DNA of 64,000 nt from Chloroflexota bacterium (GTDB lineage: Bacteria; Chloroflexota; Anaerolineae; Aggregatilineales; Phototrophicaceae), in NCBI GenBank assembly GCA_026708115.1, contig JAPOVL010000034.1, forward strand, positions 1 to 64,000, written 5' to 3'. Positions 18,583 to 28,206 of the stretch are shown here, one piece after another. A program made the position numbers and the translations under genes. The notes under the pieces were generated by a model. That model was not told the DNA's origin. It made no database searches and worked only from the letters and a program-made list of their open reading frames with translations. Every line of letters starts with the position of its first letter. The first letter of the stretch is position 1.

Positions 18583-20808
18583 CTAGACGGCGCCGATTCC
18601 CCGCCGCCGCAAGGCCTTGACGACTTTCTGCGCGGTAAAGGGTTGAGAATCCATCCAAACGCCGGTTGCGTCATAGATGGCCGCGGCGATCGCCGGCGCA
18701 AGCGGCAGGAACGGCATCTCCGCCATGCCCCGCGCCCCCCAGGGCCCAATCGGATCCGGGTGCTCCAGAACGACCGACTTCACGACCGGCGGCACGTCCA
18801 GGGAAGTGGGAATGAGATAAGTCGACAAATAGGGATTGAGCAGCTTGCCTTCGCGCGAGACGAGATATTCCATCAGGGCATAGCCCTGCGCTTGCACGAT
18901 GGCGCCTTCAATCTGGCCCTCCAATTGTTGTGGATTGATGACCTTGCCGACATCGTTGGCGCAGACCACTTCCAGCAGTTGTACCTGGCCGGTTTCGATA
19001 TCGACCTCGACCTCGACCGCTTCGGCGACATAGCCATAGGCGAAATTGGGATCGCACTCCCCGGTCTCCGGGTCGAAGGCCGTGGTCGGCGGCGGATGGT
19101 ACATGTACTCGCCCTTTGCCGGCCGTTCTTCGTCATGCCATTTGCGCAGGGCAAACTCCGCCGCGCCCCGAATGGCATTGCCCGACATAAACGAAAGGCG
19201 CGATGCCGACGCGCTGCCCGAGGAACCCGAAGTCGCCGTGTCCGAAGCGACAATCCGCACTTTCTCAAACGCAACGCCGACCGCCTCCGCCACCATCTGA
19301 CAAAGCGCGGTATGCGCGCCTTGCCCGACATCGGCGCCGGCGTGATAGAGCGTCACCGACTCGATCTCGCCCTCGCCCTGCAGCTCAAGGCCGGCCCAGC
19401 AGTGCTCCGGGAAACCAAAGCTGAAACCAACGTTCTTGAATCCCCCGGCTATGCCCCGGCCGCGCCGCTTGCTGCTGTCCGCGGGCTGGCTTGCTGCGCG
19501 CATCCGCCAGCCCTGGTCTCGCTGATGCCACCAAGACGCCTTCCCGCAGGCCGCAAAGACTTGCGGCATGGTCACGCCCGCGGGGAATGGCGTCCCCACC
19601 GAGCCGATGCTGCCCTCTCGAATCGTGTTCTTCATGCGGATCTCAAGCGGATCCATGTTCAGCGCGGCCGCCAGCCGGTTCATCTGCCCTTCCGCCGCCA
19701 GCAAAGCCTGGGGCGCGCCAAAACCGCGGAAAGCGCCCGAGGGGATGTTATTGGTGTAGACCGCATAGGTATCGACATGCGCGTTGGCTATCTCGTAAGG
19801 CCCGGTTACGGTGAGCTGCGCGTTGCCCAGCACCTTGTTGGAGGTGTAGTTGTAAGCCCCCGCGTCGCCAATCACCGTGGCCGCAGCCGCGGTCAAGACG
19901 CCACCGCTGGTAGCCCCCCATTTCGCCCGGACCTTTATCGGATGCCGCTTGTGATGGTAAAGGATCGACTCTTCGCGATTCCACTGTATCTTGACGGGCT
20001 GGCGCAGCTTCCAGGCCGCCAGCGCCAGTATGATCTGGACGGTCATATCCTCTCGCCCGCCAAACGCGCCGCCAATGGCGGGATAAATCACGCGCACCTG
20101 CTCCGGCGGCAGGTCAAGGGCATGATAGATCTGTTCCTGATCTTCATGGGTCCATTGCCCGGCAACAACCACAGTTACCCGATCCTCGTCGTCGATGTAG
20201 GAAAGTCCCGCCTCCGGTTGCAGATAAGCGTGTTCTTGCCAGGTAGTCTCGTATTCCGCCTCGACCACGACATCCGCCCGCGCCCAGCCAGCTGCCATGT
20301 CCCCCCTGCGGATGCGATACTGCGTCACCAGATTGCCCGGGCTTTCCGGGTGCAGTTGCGGCGCGCCTTTCTCCATAGCCGCTTCCGCGTCAAAAACGGC
20401 GGGCAAGTCCTCGTATGTGACCTCGATCAGGTCAAGCGCTTCGCGGGCGATGGCGTCGCTTTCGGCAACAACCGTCGCCACCATGTCCATGTAGCAGCGA
20501 ACGACATCGGTACCGGGCTTGTCGCCGCCGGGACCGCAAAGCACGGGCTGATCTTTGATCACCAAGCCATATTCGTTGACGGGCACGTCTTGGCTGGTGA
20601 ATATGCGCACTACGCCGGGCAGCGCTTCCGCTCGGCTGGCATCTACCCGCAGGACGCGGGCATGCGCGCGCTCGCTGAACTTGACCCGCATCCACAATTG
20701 CCCGGCGATATCAATATCGCCGGGATAGCGGGTCTCTCCCGTGACCTTGCCCCGGGCGTCAATCCGTTTGACCGACTGGCTGATGACGGCGCTTGCTTCT
20801 GCGGACAA
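18583..20808 (-). CDS. Xanthine dehydrogenase family, molybdopterin-binding subunit
   Basis: Large subunit of a molybdenum hydroxylase that oxidises purines (hypoxanthine, xanthine) or related heterocycles. SVKRIDARGKVTGETRYPGDI is the usual start of the family. IYPAIGGAFGGRED carries the GGxFGG motif, SGAFRGFGAPQ the FRGFG motif, and near the end GARGMAEMPFLPLAPAI holds the expected catalytic Glu in the 'GE.P' position, here AEMP. QTVG-type Mo contacts appear as GADVGQGAHTALCQMVAEA. The start is uncertain: the TTG at 20808 has AGGGG eight bases upstream; a TTG at 20841 has none. The substrate is inferred from neighbours. The redox subunit lies two genes upstream. Confidence 0.9.
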   Translation of the reverse strand: MSAEASAVISQSVKRIDARGKVTGETRYPGDIDIAGQLWMRVKFSERAHARVLRVDASRAEALPGVVRIFTSQDVPVNEYGLVIKDQPVLCGPGGDKPGTDVVRCYMDMVATVVAESDAIAREALDLIEVTYEDLPAVFDAEAAMEKGAPQLHPESPGNLVTQYRIRRGDMAAGWARADVVVEAEYETTWQEHAYLQPEAGLSYIDDEDRVTVVVAGQWTHEDQEQIYHALDLPPEQVRVIYPAIGGAFGGREDMTVQIILALAAWKLRQPVKIQWNREESILYHHKRHPIKVRAKWGATSGGVLTAAAATVIGDAGAYNYTSNKVLGNAQLTVTGPYEIANAHVDTYAVYTNNIPSGAFRGFGAPQALLAAEGQMNRLAAALNMDPLEIRMKNTIREGSIGSVGTPFPAGVTMPQVFAACGKASWWHQRDQGWRMRAASQPADSSKRRGRGIAGGFKNVGFSFGFPEHCWAGLELQGEGEIESVTLYHAGADVGQGAHTALCQMVAEAVGVAFEKVRIVASDTATSGSSGSASASRLSFMSGNAIRGAAEFALRKWHDEERPAKGEYMYHPPPTTAFDPETGECDPNFAYGYVAEAVEVEVDIETGQVQLLEVVCANDVGKVINPQQLEGQIEGAIVQAQGYALMEYLVSREGKLLNPYLSTYLIPTSLDVPPVVKSVVLEHPDPIGPWGARGMAEMPFLPLAPAIAAAIYDATGVWMDSQPFTAQKVVKALRRRGIGAV

Positions 20809-20851
20809 TTGTCTAACCCCTGTGCTATGTCTGGCGGCCAATGGCGCGCGT

Positions 20852-22606
20852 CTAGAACGACGGCATGGCCTCGAACGTCGTTTCGATCAGTTTCTCGGTC
20901 TCGTTATAGAAAATCCGTCTTAATATGGCGATGGCTGCGGCATAAGTCGGTTCAACGCCGCCAAAACTGAGACTGCCAGCGCCGAGATTCTGGCCGTCTT
21001 TGGTCGGTTTATCCGAGGCATAATGCAGGAATCCAATGTCGAATTTGACCGAGTGCAAGTTGACAATCTCATTCATGGGATGCCGTTGCGGGCGGAAGGC
21101 TTCAAAGACCGCGGACAAGTAAGGTCCGCCTTCCATCTCGATATCGGTATAGCCTTCTTTGTAAAAGACGCTCATATAATGAGGATTCTGCAAAAACGTG
21201 CCCAAAACCGTGACCGCTTTCTGATTGTCCAGGATATTGCCATGGTGCATATACGACCGGACGTGGCGCGCGGTGAAGCAATTTCGGAAGAGATAGGTAT
21301 TCTGCGAATGTTCATCGTGGATCACGTTGGGGATCATCATATCGCCGATGCGCCCGTTCAGCGTGGCCGATTTGCCCATGATGTAGACGCCATCCAGGCG
21401 CCCTACGCCCTCGGATATCCGGCTTAGCAACTCGAAAGAAGCCATGCCCAAGGGATAATCGATATTGATGATGATGGCGTTGCTGTGGCGCAAGGGCTCG
21501 AGGTCATCGACCCGCCCCAGGCGCGGATCAAACCAGCGCGCTTCCAGCTTGCCCAATTCGATCACCTGGGTCTCGATTTCGAAGCCTTGCCGGCTGGGAA
21601 CGCGATGAATGCCCAGCCGACTTTCTTCCTCCTGCAATATGCGCTTGGCTTCGCTTCCGCGCTCGGAGAGATACTGGCGCAGCACAAAATACAAAAAATT
21701 GTCCATGCTCTTGTGGTAGCTCTGCTTGATGTCCTCGTATTCGGTCAACAAGGACTTCTCTTGAAATTTCTCGATGTAACCGATCAGGCTTTCTTCGTAA
21801 CGCCGGGCGAAGCCGGCCAATAAATTGATCAAGGAATGCGTATTGCTGGATACGAAGTAGACCGGCCTTTCATCAAGCTCGATGCCGGCAAGCGACAACT
21901 CTTCGCTCAAATGATTCCACCACGAGGCAGTGGCGCGCCGATAGTCCGCCAGCGAACCCGATATCAGTCGCAAGCTCATGCTTTTGCGCTCTCGGCTCAT
22001 GTGCAGCAAGTTGTTGACAAAATCATCCTTCCACAGCAAGTGCAGCCGGCGCAAATCATTGACCGCCATGTACAAGCCTTCGGCCAACTGCGCGAAGTCG
22101 GCGGGCGCCAATGTCTTGTCCTCAGCATGCGCCAATAGCAGTGCGCGCAATTCTTGCTTTTGCAGCAAGTAATGCAGCTTGTTCCACTCGATTTGAAAAG
22201 CCGTCAAGATCGGCACCAGGTCATCAATATCTGAGCGGCTTATGATGTAAACCGCCATGATACGCCCGCCATTGAAGTGCGTCCGGCGCCGGCGCCCCGG
22301 CGCATAGACTTGCTGCCAATTGGCGATATTTTTGTAACCGGCCGCCACAAAGGCGCGGTCCATCTGCCCGACCAGCACCTCTTCGACTTGAGTAATGCAA
22401 GGAGGCAAGCGCAGGGCGCTATACATCAAGGCGGAGACATCCGGCGCCGGTTCGCTGGCGTACTCGTGCAAGGAAGAGCGCATGGCGATGTGGCTCTCGA
22501 CCAAAGTCTCAATCTTGATCGCGTCGCTCGAGCGCAACAACGAGTAATAGGTGCGCATGTAGAGTTCAATTTCTTCGCTGCCGGTCTTGGGAACCCGTCT
22601 GTCCAT
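20852..22606 (-). CDS. Uncharacterised protein with nucleoside-phosphorylase-like C-terminal half (DUF6909-like)
   Basis: 584 residues; I believe this is the DUF6909 type, from memory. Residues 1-340 are mostly helical with an invariant-looking RRRRTHFNGGRIM (104-116) and no known domain. The second half resembles the purine nucleoside phosphorylase fold: GVYIMGKSATLNGRIGDMMIP (406-426, split here for reading) fits the glycine-rich and GDxxxP strands, and YTDIEMEGGPYLSAV (486-500) fits the IEMExx base/ribose motif of DeoD- and MTAN-type enzymes. It lies three bases after the FAD/FeS gene and ten to forty bases before the Mo-subunit gene, with AAGG in the upstream gene's end, so it is almost certainly cotranslated with the dehydrogenase. 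Role inferred: nucleoside cleavage or scaffold. Confidence 0.65.
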   Translation of the reverse strand: MDRRVPKTGSEEIELYMRTYYSLLRSSDAIKIETLVESHIAMRSSLHEYASEPAPDVSALMYSALRLPPCITQVEEVLVGQMDRAFVAAGYKNIANWQQVYAPGRRRRTHFNGGRIMAVYIISRSDIDDLVPILTAFQIEWNKLHYLLQKQELRALLLAHAEDKTLAPADFAQLAEGLYMAVNDLRRLHLLWKDDFVNNLLHMSRERKSMSLRLISGSLADYRRATASWWNHLSEELSLAGIELDERPVYFVSSNTHSLINLLAGFARRYEESLIGYIEKFQEKSLLTEYEDIKQSYHKSMDNFLYFVLRQYLSERGSEAKRILQEEESRLGIHRVPSRQGFEIETQVIELGKLEARWFDPRLGRVDDLEPLRHSNAIIINIDYPLGMASFELLSRISEGVGRLDGVYIMGKSATLNGRIGDMMIPNVIHDEHSQNTYLFRNCFTARHVRSYMHHGNILDNQKAVTVLGTFLQNPHYMSVFYKEGYTDIEMEGGPYLSAVFEAFRPQRHPMNEIVNLHSVKFDIGFLHYASDKPTKDGQNLGAGSLSFGGVEPTYAAAIAILRRIFYNETEKLIETTFEAMPSF

Positions 22607-22609
22607 GCG

Positions 22610-24043
22610 CTAGCCTTCGACCTGTCTCATCTTCGCATTGCTGGCTTCTTCAAAGGCTTTGACGATCTTGTAATAGCCCGTGCAACGGCACAGGTTGCCG
22701 CTGATGCTGTAATTGATCTGATCCCTGCTGGGCTCATCAATCTCCTCAAGCAGCTTTGCGCCCGCCATCAAAAAGCCCGGCGTGCAATAACCACACTGAA
22801 CCGCAGCTTCATCGATGAAGGCGCTTTGAATCGGATGCAAGGCGCCGGCATTCGCCAGTCCTTCAACCGTCACGATCTCGGCGCCCTGCGCTCTTGGCGC
22901 GTGCACCATACAGGACATGACGGCAACATCATCAAGGAAAACGGTACATGCGCCACATTCGCCTTCGGCGCAACCTTCCTTGGCGCCCGGAAGTTTGACG
23001 TCATCGCGCAACCAATGCAGCAGCGACTTCTGCTGTCCGCTGCGGACAAGCACCGCTTCTCCGTTGACTGTACTTTCTATCGGGGTATCTGGCAGATGCG
23101 TGAGTTGCGCTGGCAATCCTGTTTTCACCTTGGCCTCGTCCTTGCCCCAAAGCATGGGCGGGTCGCTCGGCAAGCCCGTGTCCAGGGAATCGCGCGCCAA
23201 TTGTCGCAGCGCGCGCGCCACCAGGACCCTTACCATCTCGCTGCGATATTCAGCGCTGCCGCGGATGTCGTCTATGGGCGCGGCCGTATCGGCGGCCAAG
23301 CGCCCGGCCTCCCCGATGTTTGTCGGCGTCAAGCGCCTTCCAACCAGGAATGCTTCGGCCGCCGGAGCGCGAATTATCGTCGCAGCCACGCTACCCAGAG
23401 CAATGCGCGCCTCGCTGACCCTGTCTCCATCTTCAAGCGTAAGGACGATCGCCGCATCAACCACTGATATCGCCTGGGCCCGGCGCAGGCCCAGCTTCAA
23501 GAAAACGCCCCGCTGATTGTCATGCAGCGCCGGGAACGCAATCGCGCTCAGCATTTCATTCGGTTGCATAACCGTCTGGCGGAAGCCAGTGTAAAAATCT
23601 TCCAGGCCAACCCAGCGCTCCCCATCCAGCGACGAAAGCTGAACTTCGGCGCCCAGGGCGATCAAGGGCGTGATGGTGTCATTGGCCGGCGAAGCCGTAA
23701 TGAGATTGCCGGCGACAGTAGCGCGGTTGCGTATCTGCGGCGCGCCGACTTCCCAAGAGGCCTGCGCCAGCGGCAGGCCCCGCTCGCGTATCAGCGCGCT
23801 GCCCAGGACATGATTGTGCGTCGCCAAGGGCCCCAGGCAGATCATGCCCTCGCTCAAGCGAATCTCCTCCAGCCCCTTGACCCGCGTGATATCGATCAGG
23901 ACCCCGAGCTGCGGATGCTGCCCGCGCTCCATCTCGATGATCAGATCCGTGCCCCCGGCCACAATTCGCGCCTCTTGCCGGTGCCGGTCAAGCAGAGCGA
24001 GCGCCTCCTCGACCTTGCTGACGGAATGATATGCCTGCCACAT
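22610..24043 (-). CDS. Xanthine dehydrogenase FAD and 2Fe-2S subunits fused (FAD first)
   Basis: Electron-transfer chain of the molybdenum hydroxylase in one protein. Residues 1 to about 285 are the CoxM/XdhB FAD domain: VAGGTDLI (28-35) and TVAGNLITASPANDT (109-123). From about 318 comes the CoxS/XdhC domain: plant-type cluster Cys 358, 363, 366 and 378 (KEGCAEGECGACTV), then the second cluster Cys 417, 420, 452 and 454 (QCGYCTPG and NLCRCTGYY). In eukaryotic enzymes the FeS part precedes FAD; here the order is reversed. A family A repeat ends just upstream, and AGGAGG at its edge is the Shine-Dalgarno. Confidence 0.95.
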   Translation of the reverse strand: MWQAYHSVSKVEEALALLDRHRQEARIVAGGTDLIIEMERGQHPQLGVLIDITRVKGLEEIRLSEGMICLGPLATHNHVLGSALIRERGLPLAQASWEVGAPQIRNRATVAGNLITASPANDTITPLIALGAEVQLSSLDGERWVGLEDFYTGFRQTVMQPNEMLSAIAFPALHDNQRGVFLKLGLRRAQAISVVDAAIVLTLEDGDRVSEARIALGSVAATIIRAPAAEAFLVGRRLTPTNIGEAGRLAADTAAPIDDIRGSAEYRSEMVRVLVARALRQLARDSLDTGLPSDPPMLWGKDEAKVKTGLPAQLTHLPDTPIESTVNGEAVLVRSGQQKSLLHWLRDDVKLPGAKEGCAEGECGACTVFLDDVAVMSCMVHAPRAQGAEIVTVEGLANAGALHPIQSAFIDEAAVQCGYCTPGFLMAGAKLLEEIDEPSRDQINYSISGNLCRCTGYYKIVKAFEEASNAKMRQVEG

Positions 24044-24055
24044 AGCGGCGCTGCC

Positions 24056-24149
24056 TCCTGTTTGCCTAAACCGCGTCGTCCAAGCGTCAAGACGACTTAC
24101 TATTTTGCCTGAGCGCGACCGACCTTTTCCCTGCCGCCGAGCGGCTCTA
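24056..24149 (+). repeat. Family A repeat, copy A3
   Basis: GTTTGCCTAAACCGCGTCG, ATTTTGCCTGAGCGCG and CTGCCGCCGAGCGGCTC match the copy at 39411-39503. It directly precedes the start codon of the FAD/2Fe-2S gene (minus strand). Confidence 0.8.
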
Positions 24150-24158
24150 GGTATCGGC

Positions 24159-24779
24159 TCACGATGCCGATTGTGGTTCCAACTCCAATACCGTAAATGG
24201 ATTGATGTTCAAGACGCAGGTGGACCGGAATTGCGTTCGCACAATTTTTCGGCGATCCCAGGTATGTACATGGCCATGCAACATATAGCGCGGCCGATAC
24301 CATTTCAAAACATTGATGAAACTGTCGAATCCCCGATGCGCGAAGTCCCCGCCATCGTGGATATTCCGCGCCGGCGAATGGGTGACAAACAGATCAATGC
24401 CGCGCCTTCCCGTCACGCGATTCCACAGGACCTTGGTGCCCAGTTGAACAACCTGCCAGTGCATTTGCATCTGTGTATACTGGATCTCGCCCGCATTATA
24501 GCGAATCGAACCTTCCAATCCGGCCAGGGTCAAACCTTTGTATTCAACGACCCTGCCATGCAAATCGATGCCGCCGGGCGGGTCATCCTTGTAGATCTCA
24601 TCGTGATTGCCGCGCACGTAAAACATCGGTACGCTGATGATGGTGCTGATGAAATCAAGATAACCCGGCGGCATATCGCCGCAACTTACGATTAAGTCAA
24701 TATCGCTATATTGGCGACGCAGATTGACCGCGCTATGCAACTGTGGCGCTTCCATGTCGCTGACGCAGAGAATCTTCAC
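24159..24779 (-). CDS. Calcineurin-like metallophosphoesterase
   Basis: A two-metal phosphoesterase. Starting at GTG 24779 the product begins VKILCVSDMEAPQLHS, with the first metal Asp in SDMEAP (the usual DxH is changed). IVSCGDMPPGYLD is the second motif, YVRGNHDEIY the GNHD motif, LFVTHSPARN the His-bearing strand and MLHGHVHTWDR the GHxH motif. An upstream extension to 24908 is open but overlaps the preceding gene by 76 bases and has no family match. About 206 residues. The substrate is unknown; the pattern with MEAP is shared by small predicted phosphoesterases. It sits between the F420-related oxidoreductase and the dehydrogenase. Confidence 0.85.
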   Translation of the reverse strand: MKILCVSDMEAPQLHSAVNLRRQYSDIDLIVSCGDMPPGYLDFISTIISVPMFYVRGNHDEIYKDDPPGGIDLHGRVVEYKGLTLAGLEGSIRYNAGEIQYTQMQMHWQVVQLGTKVLWNRVTGRRGIDLFVTHSPARNIHDGGDFAHRGFDSFINVLKWYRPRYMLHGHVHTWDRRKIVRTQFRSTCVLNINPFTVLELEPQSAS

Positions 24780-24832
24780 AGCCCGGTCTCGAAAACCTGA
24801 ATCGCGGCCCTTTTCTCCGGCACGTTCCACCC

Positions 24833-25840
<1,008 letters not shown>

Positions 25841-25886
25841 CTTTCAACTCCAGACCCTAACGGTGTTCACCAATTGCCGTATTATC

Positions 25887-25915
25887 AACATAAATGAAGC
25901 TCATACACAAATCAA
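25887..25915 (-). promoter_or_regulatory. Predicted promoter of the LLM oxidoreductase gene
   Basis: On the minus strand, TTGATT (plus 25910-25915) and TATGTT (plus 25887-25892) are 17 bp apart, in a 146-bp gap after cofC. Each hexamer matches consensus at four positions. It would allow the LLM-phosphoesterase-dehydrogenase genes to be expressed separately from the F420 genes. Confidence 0.4.
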
Positions 25916-25986
25916 CCGTCTTAGTCCAATCGACCCCTGTCGCTGCGCGACCGTCGACCCCGATGCCGGCATGCCACTAAGGTCCC

Positions 25987-26649
25987 TCACTCCGGCGTTT
26001 CCATTCCGCCGCTGCAAACGAAGGAAAAATCCGGCAAATGCCCGAAACTGCCACCCGAACGAATTCGCTGGTATAGATCGAGATCCTCCGGGACATCAAT
26101 ATCCGAAGCCAATCGGTCGGAGTGATAAGTTATGACCTCGATTCCGGCGCCTTCGGCGCTGGCGATATGCCGCTGATAACTGCCCGGACCGTAGTCAAAC
26201 TGCATCAACCCCGGCGGACACACCAGCAAGGCGTTCGTGCCATCGCCGTTATGATCGGTTGCAATAACAATCGAATGGTTCTTGCGCAATCCGATCAGCG
26301 CTTGAATATCATCAGCCTGCACGAAGGGCAAATCAGCCGGCAAGATCAATACCCCGTCTACTCGCCAACTCTTGACGATCATCGTGGCGCGCATCAGCGC
26401 CGGATTGAGGTCCGAGATCGCCCCTTCCTGGATGGTCTTCGCGCCCATTTCGCGGGCGATTGCCAAGGCCTTGGTATCGCGCGAGATGACCAAAACGCCA
26501 GAGACCTCAGGCACCGTCGTGACCACCGAGAGCACATGCCGGAACATCGCCCCCGCCAGTTGGTACCGTTGTTCGCTAGACAAAACCGCGGATAGCCGGC
26601 TCTTGGCGTTTTTCAAAGGCTTGACGGGTACAATCGCCCAGAGACTCAT
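25987..26649 (-). CDS. cofC: CofC/FbiD: phospholactate or phosphoenolpyruvate guanylyltransferase
   Basis: Activates 2-phospholactate or phosphoenolpyruvate with GTP in F420 synthesis. It begins [20 protein letters not shown], the family start; then GALVISRDTKALAIAREMGA, LILPADLPFVQADDI with the metal Asp pair, and DHNGDGTNALLV. VITYHSDRLASDIDVPEDLDL is the usual end region. About 220 residues. The ATG overlaps the cofD stop as ATGA, so translation is coupled. In bacteria outside Archaea the natural substrate is often phosphoenolpyruvate; the adjacent nitroreductase, which would reduce the dehydro product, supports that reading. Confidence 0.92.
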   Translation of the reverse strand: MSLWAIVPVKPLKNAKSRLSAVLSSEQRYQLAGAMFRHVLSVVTTVPEVSGVLVISRDTKALAIAREMGAKTIQEGAISDLNPALMRATMIVKSWRVDGVLILPADLPFVQADDIQALIGLRKNHSIVIATDHNGDGTNALLVCPPGLMQFDYGPGSYQRHIASAEGAGIEVITYHSDRLASDIDVPEDLDLYQRIRSGGSFGHLPDFSFVCSGGMETPE

Positions 26650-27590
26650 GCTCCCCAACTTTCTACCCAATCGAGCGTCGCTCGCGCCAGCGATTTCTTG
26701 TCATCCTCAGTTTTCATAAGGGTGTTCACTTGTATGGAACGCAGCTCGCTGCACCCCAATGGTTCGTTTTGGCTATCGTTCACAAATCCGTTGATGATGC
26801 CAGTATAAAAGTTGGCGATATTTGCCGCAGTCACTTCCTGTCCCAGTTCAGACATGATTTTGGCCGTGGGGCCCTTCACCGCGGCGCCCCCGATGATAGG
26901 CGTAACCGCTACTACGGGTACGTCAAGACTCGTCAGCAAGTCTCGCATGCCCTTCACAGCCAGGATCGGAGCCACTGACAACCAGGGATTCGACGGCGCG
27001 ATCAAGACCATATCCGCCGCCATCAATGCCGACCGAACCTGGGTTGTAAGACTTGATTTCTCGCTGCCGGCATGTCGGATCGACTTGAGCGCCGGCTGCC
27101 AGCGATGTTTAACAAAGTATTCCTGGAAACCCAATTCGCCCAACTCGAGCGTCTCGATCTTGGTCGGGATTTCCTCATCGCTCATAGGCAGCAAAGCCGC
27201 ATCCAGGCCCAGCGACTTGGACAAGCGCCCGGTCGCCTCTGTCAACGAGCGCCCGCAGCGCAAGAGTTGGCTGCGCTGCAAATGCGTAGCCAGATCCTTG
27301 TCTCCCAGCCGAAACCAGGTATCCACGCCGTAGAAGCTATTCAAGGTCTCGAGCGCAACGGCGCTGTCGCCCTTCAGCCCCCAGCCCAAATCCGGGTTGA
27401 CCAGGCCAGCCAGCGTATACATCACGGTATCAAGATCTGGGCAGATCCTTAAACCCAGATGCCAAAAATCGTCCCCCGTATTCACAACAAAGGTCAGTCG
27501 CTGCCCCGGCAGGATCTGAGCCAGACCGCTAGCCAACTTCGCCCCGCCTACACCGCCCAGCAATACGACGATGTCCTTGTCTAGCGCCAC
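26646..27590 (-). CDS. cofD: CofD/FbiA: 2-phospho-L-lactate (or dehydro) transferase
   Basis: Transfers the activated phospholactate or enolpyruvyl moiety to Fo, giving F420-0 or dehydro-F420-0. The N-terminus [20 protein letters not shown] is the Gly-rich signature; [28 protein letters not shown] (about 35-62) and [15 protein letters not shown] contain the Fo and phosphate site residues. [16 protein letters not shown] and [20 protein letters not shown] are conserved. About 314 residues. The GTG at 27590 is chosen because the segment then starts close to the conserved strand and overlaps the preceding stop by ten bases; GAGGG is upstream. Confidence 0.95.
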   Translation of the reverse strand: MALDKDIVVLLGGVGGAKLASGLAQILPGQRLTFVVNTGDDFWHLGLRICPDLDTVMYTLAGLVNPDLGWGLKGDSAVALETLNSFYGVDTWFRLGDKDLATHLQRSQLLRCGRSLTEATGRLSKSLGLDAALLPMSDEEIPTKIETLELGELGFQEYFVKHRWQPALKSIRHAGSEKSSLTTQVRSALMAADMVLIAPSNPWLSVAPILAVKGMRDLLTSLDVPVVAVTPIIGGAAVKGPTAKIMSELGQEVTAANIANFYTGIINGFVNDSQNEPLGCSELRSIQVNTLMKTEDDKKSLARATLDWVESWGA

Positions 27591-28192
27591 AATGCCCTCG
27601 TTTCCCAGTTTTCCCGGCCGCGCGTCCTTTCGCCGGATGGGTAGCCGATAGTGATCATGCCTTGCGCTTGCCAATCAGGGGGCAGGTCGAGAACCGCGCC
27701 CACCAGATCGGGACAGAACAGCGGGGCGCACATCCAGCAAGCGCCCAAGCCCAGACTGCTGGCCATGAGCAGTATATTTTGCCCGGCCATGGCTGTGCTC
27801 TGGATCGCCATGCTGCGTTCATGACCGTTGCGTTTTTCATCGGGATAAGTATCCATATCGGATACGGTCATGCACAGCAAGATCATTAAGGGCGCGCTAC
27901 TTATCCGCTCGAAGGACCGGCCGACGTCTTCCTCGATAACCGGCTCGGGCAGGCCGTCCGCTTCCAGGTCAGCGCGCAGCTTCGCCCCCATGGCGCGCGC
28001 AAGCCCCTCTTTCTTGGCCTGGTCACAGACGATGACGAAGCGCCAGGGCTGCCGGTTATGCGCCGACGGCGCCCAGATCGCCGCCTCCAGCAACTGATCC
28101 AAGGCACCCTCGGGAATCGGGCGCCGCTGATAACGCCGCAGGGAGCGTCGCGCGCGAAAAAACTTCAAGAGGTCTTGCGGTTGAATTTCCAC
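27581..28192 (-). CDS. Nitroreductase-like protein, probable dehydro-F420-0 reductase (FbiB C-terminal-like)
   Basis: FMN-binding nitroreductase fold: FRARRSLRRYQRRPIPEG (12-29), AAIWAPSAHNRQPWRFVIV (about 37-55) and MAGQNILLMASSLGLGACWM (about 134-153). In Mycobacterium FbiB the C-terminal domain of this fold reduces dehydro-F420-0 with FMNH2; here that part stands alone, next to cofE, which corresponds to the FbiB N-terminal half. GTG start; the upstream cofE stop is 14 bases away. The 203 residues fit. The general nitroreductase activity cannot be excluded, but operon position makes the F420 role likely. Confidence 0.8.
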   Translation of the reverse strand: MEIQPQDLLKFFRARRSLRRYQRRPIPEGALDQLLEAAIWAPSAHNRQPWRFVIVCDQAKKEGLARAMGAKLRADLEADGLPEPVIEEDVGRSFERISSAPLMILLCMTVSDMDTYPDEKRNGHERSMAIQSTAMAGQNILLMASSLGLGACWMCAPLFCPDLVGAVLDLPPDWQAQGMITIGYPSGERTRGRENWETRALWR

Positions 28193-28206
28193 GGATGTTT
28201 TCTGAT

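Noticed and set aside
18325..20970. 881-residue plus-strand open frame opposite the xanthine dehydrogenase gene
   Set aside because: It is low in normal protein features and lies against clear Mo-subunit motifs; long antisense frames are expected in GC-rich genes. Its start is inside a family B repeat.
18583..24043. In-frame selenocysteine (TGA) in the dehydrogenase genes
   Set aside because: All expected motifs lie within uninterrupted frames and no SECIS-like hairpin after a TGA was found; selenium may enter as a labile ligand instead.
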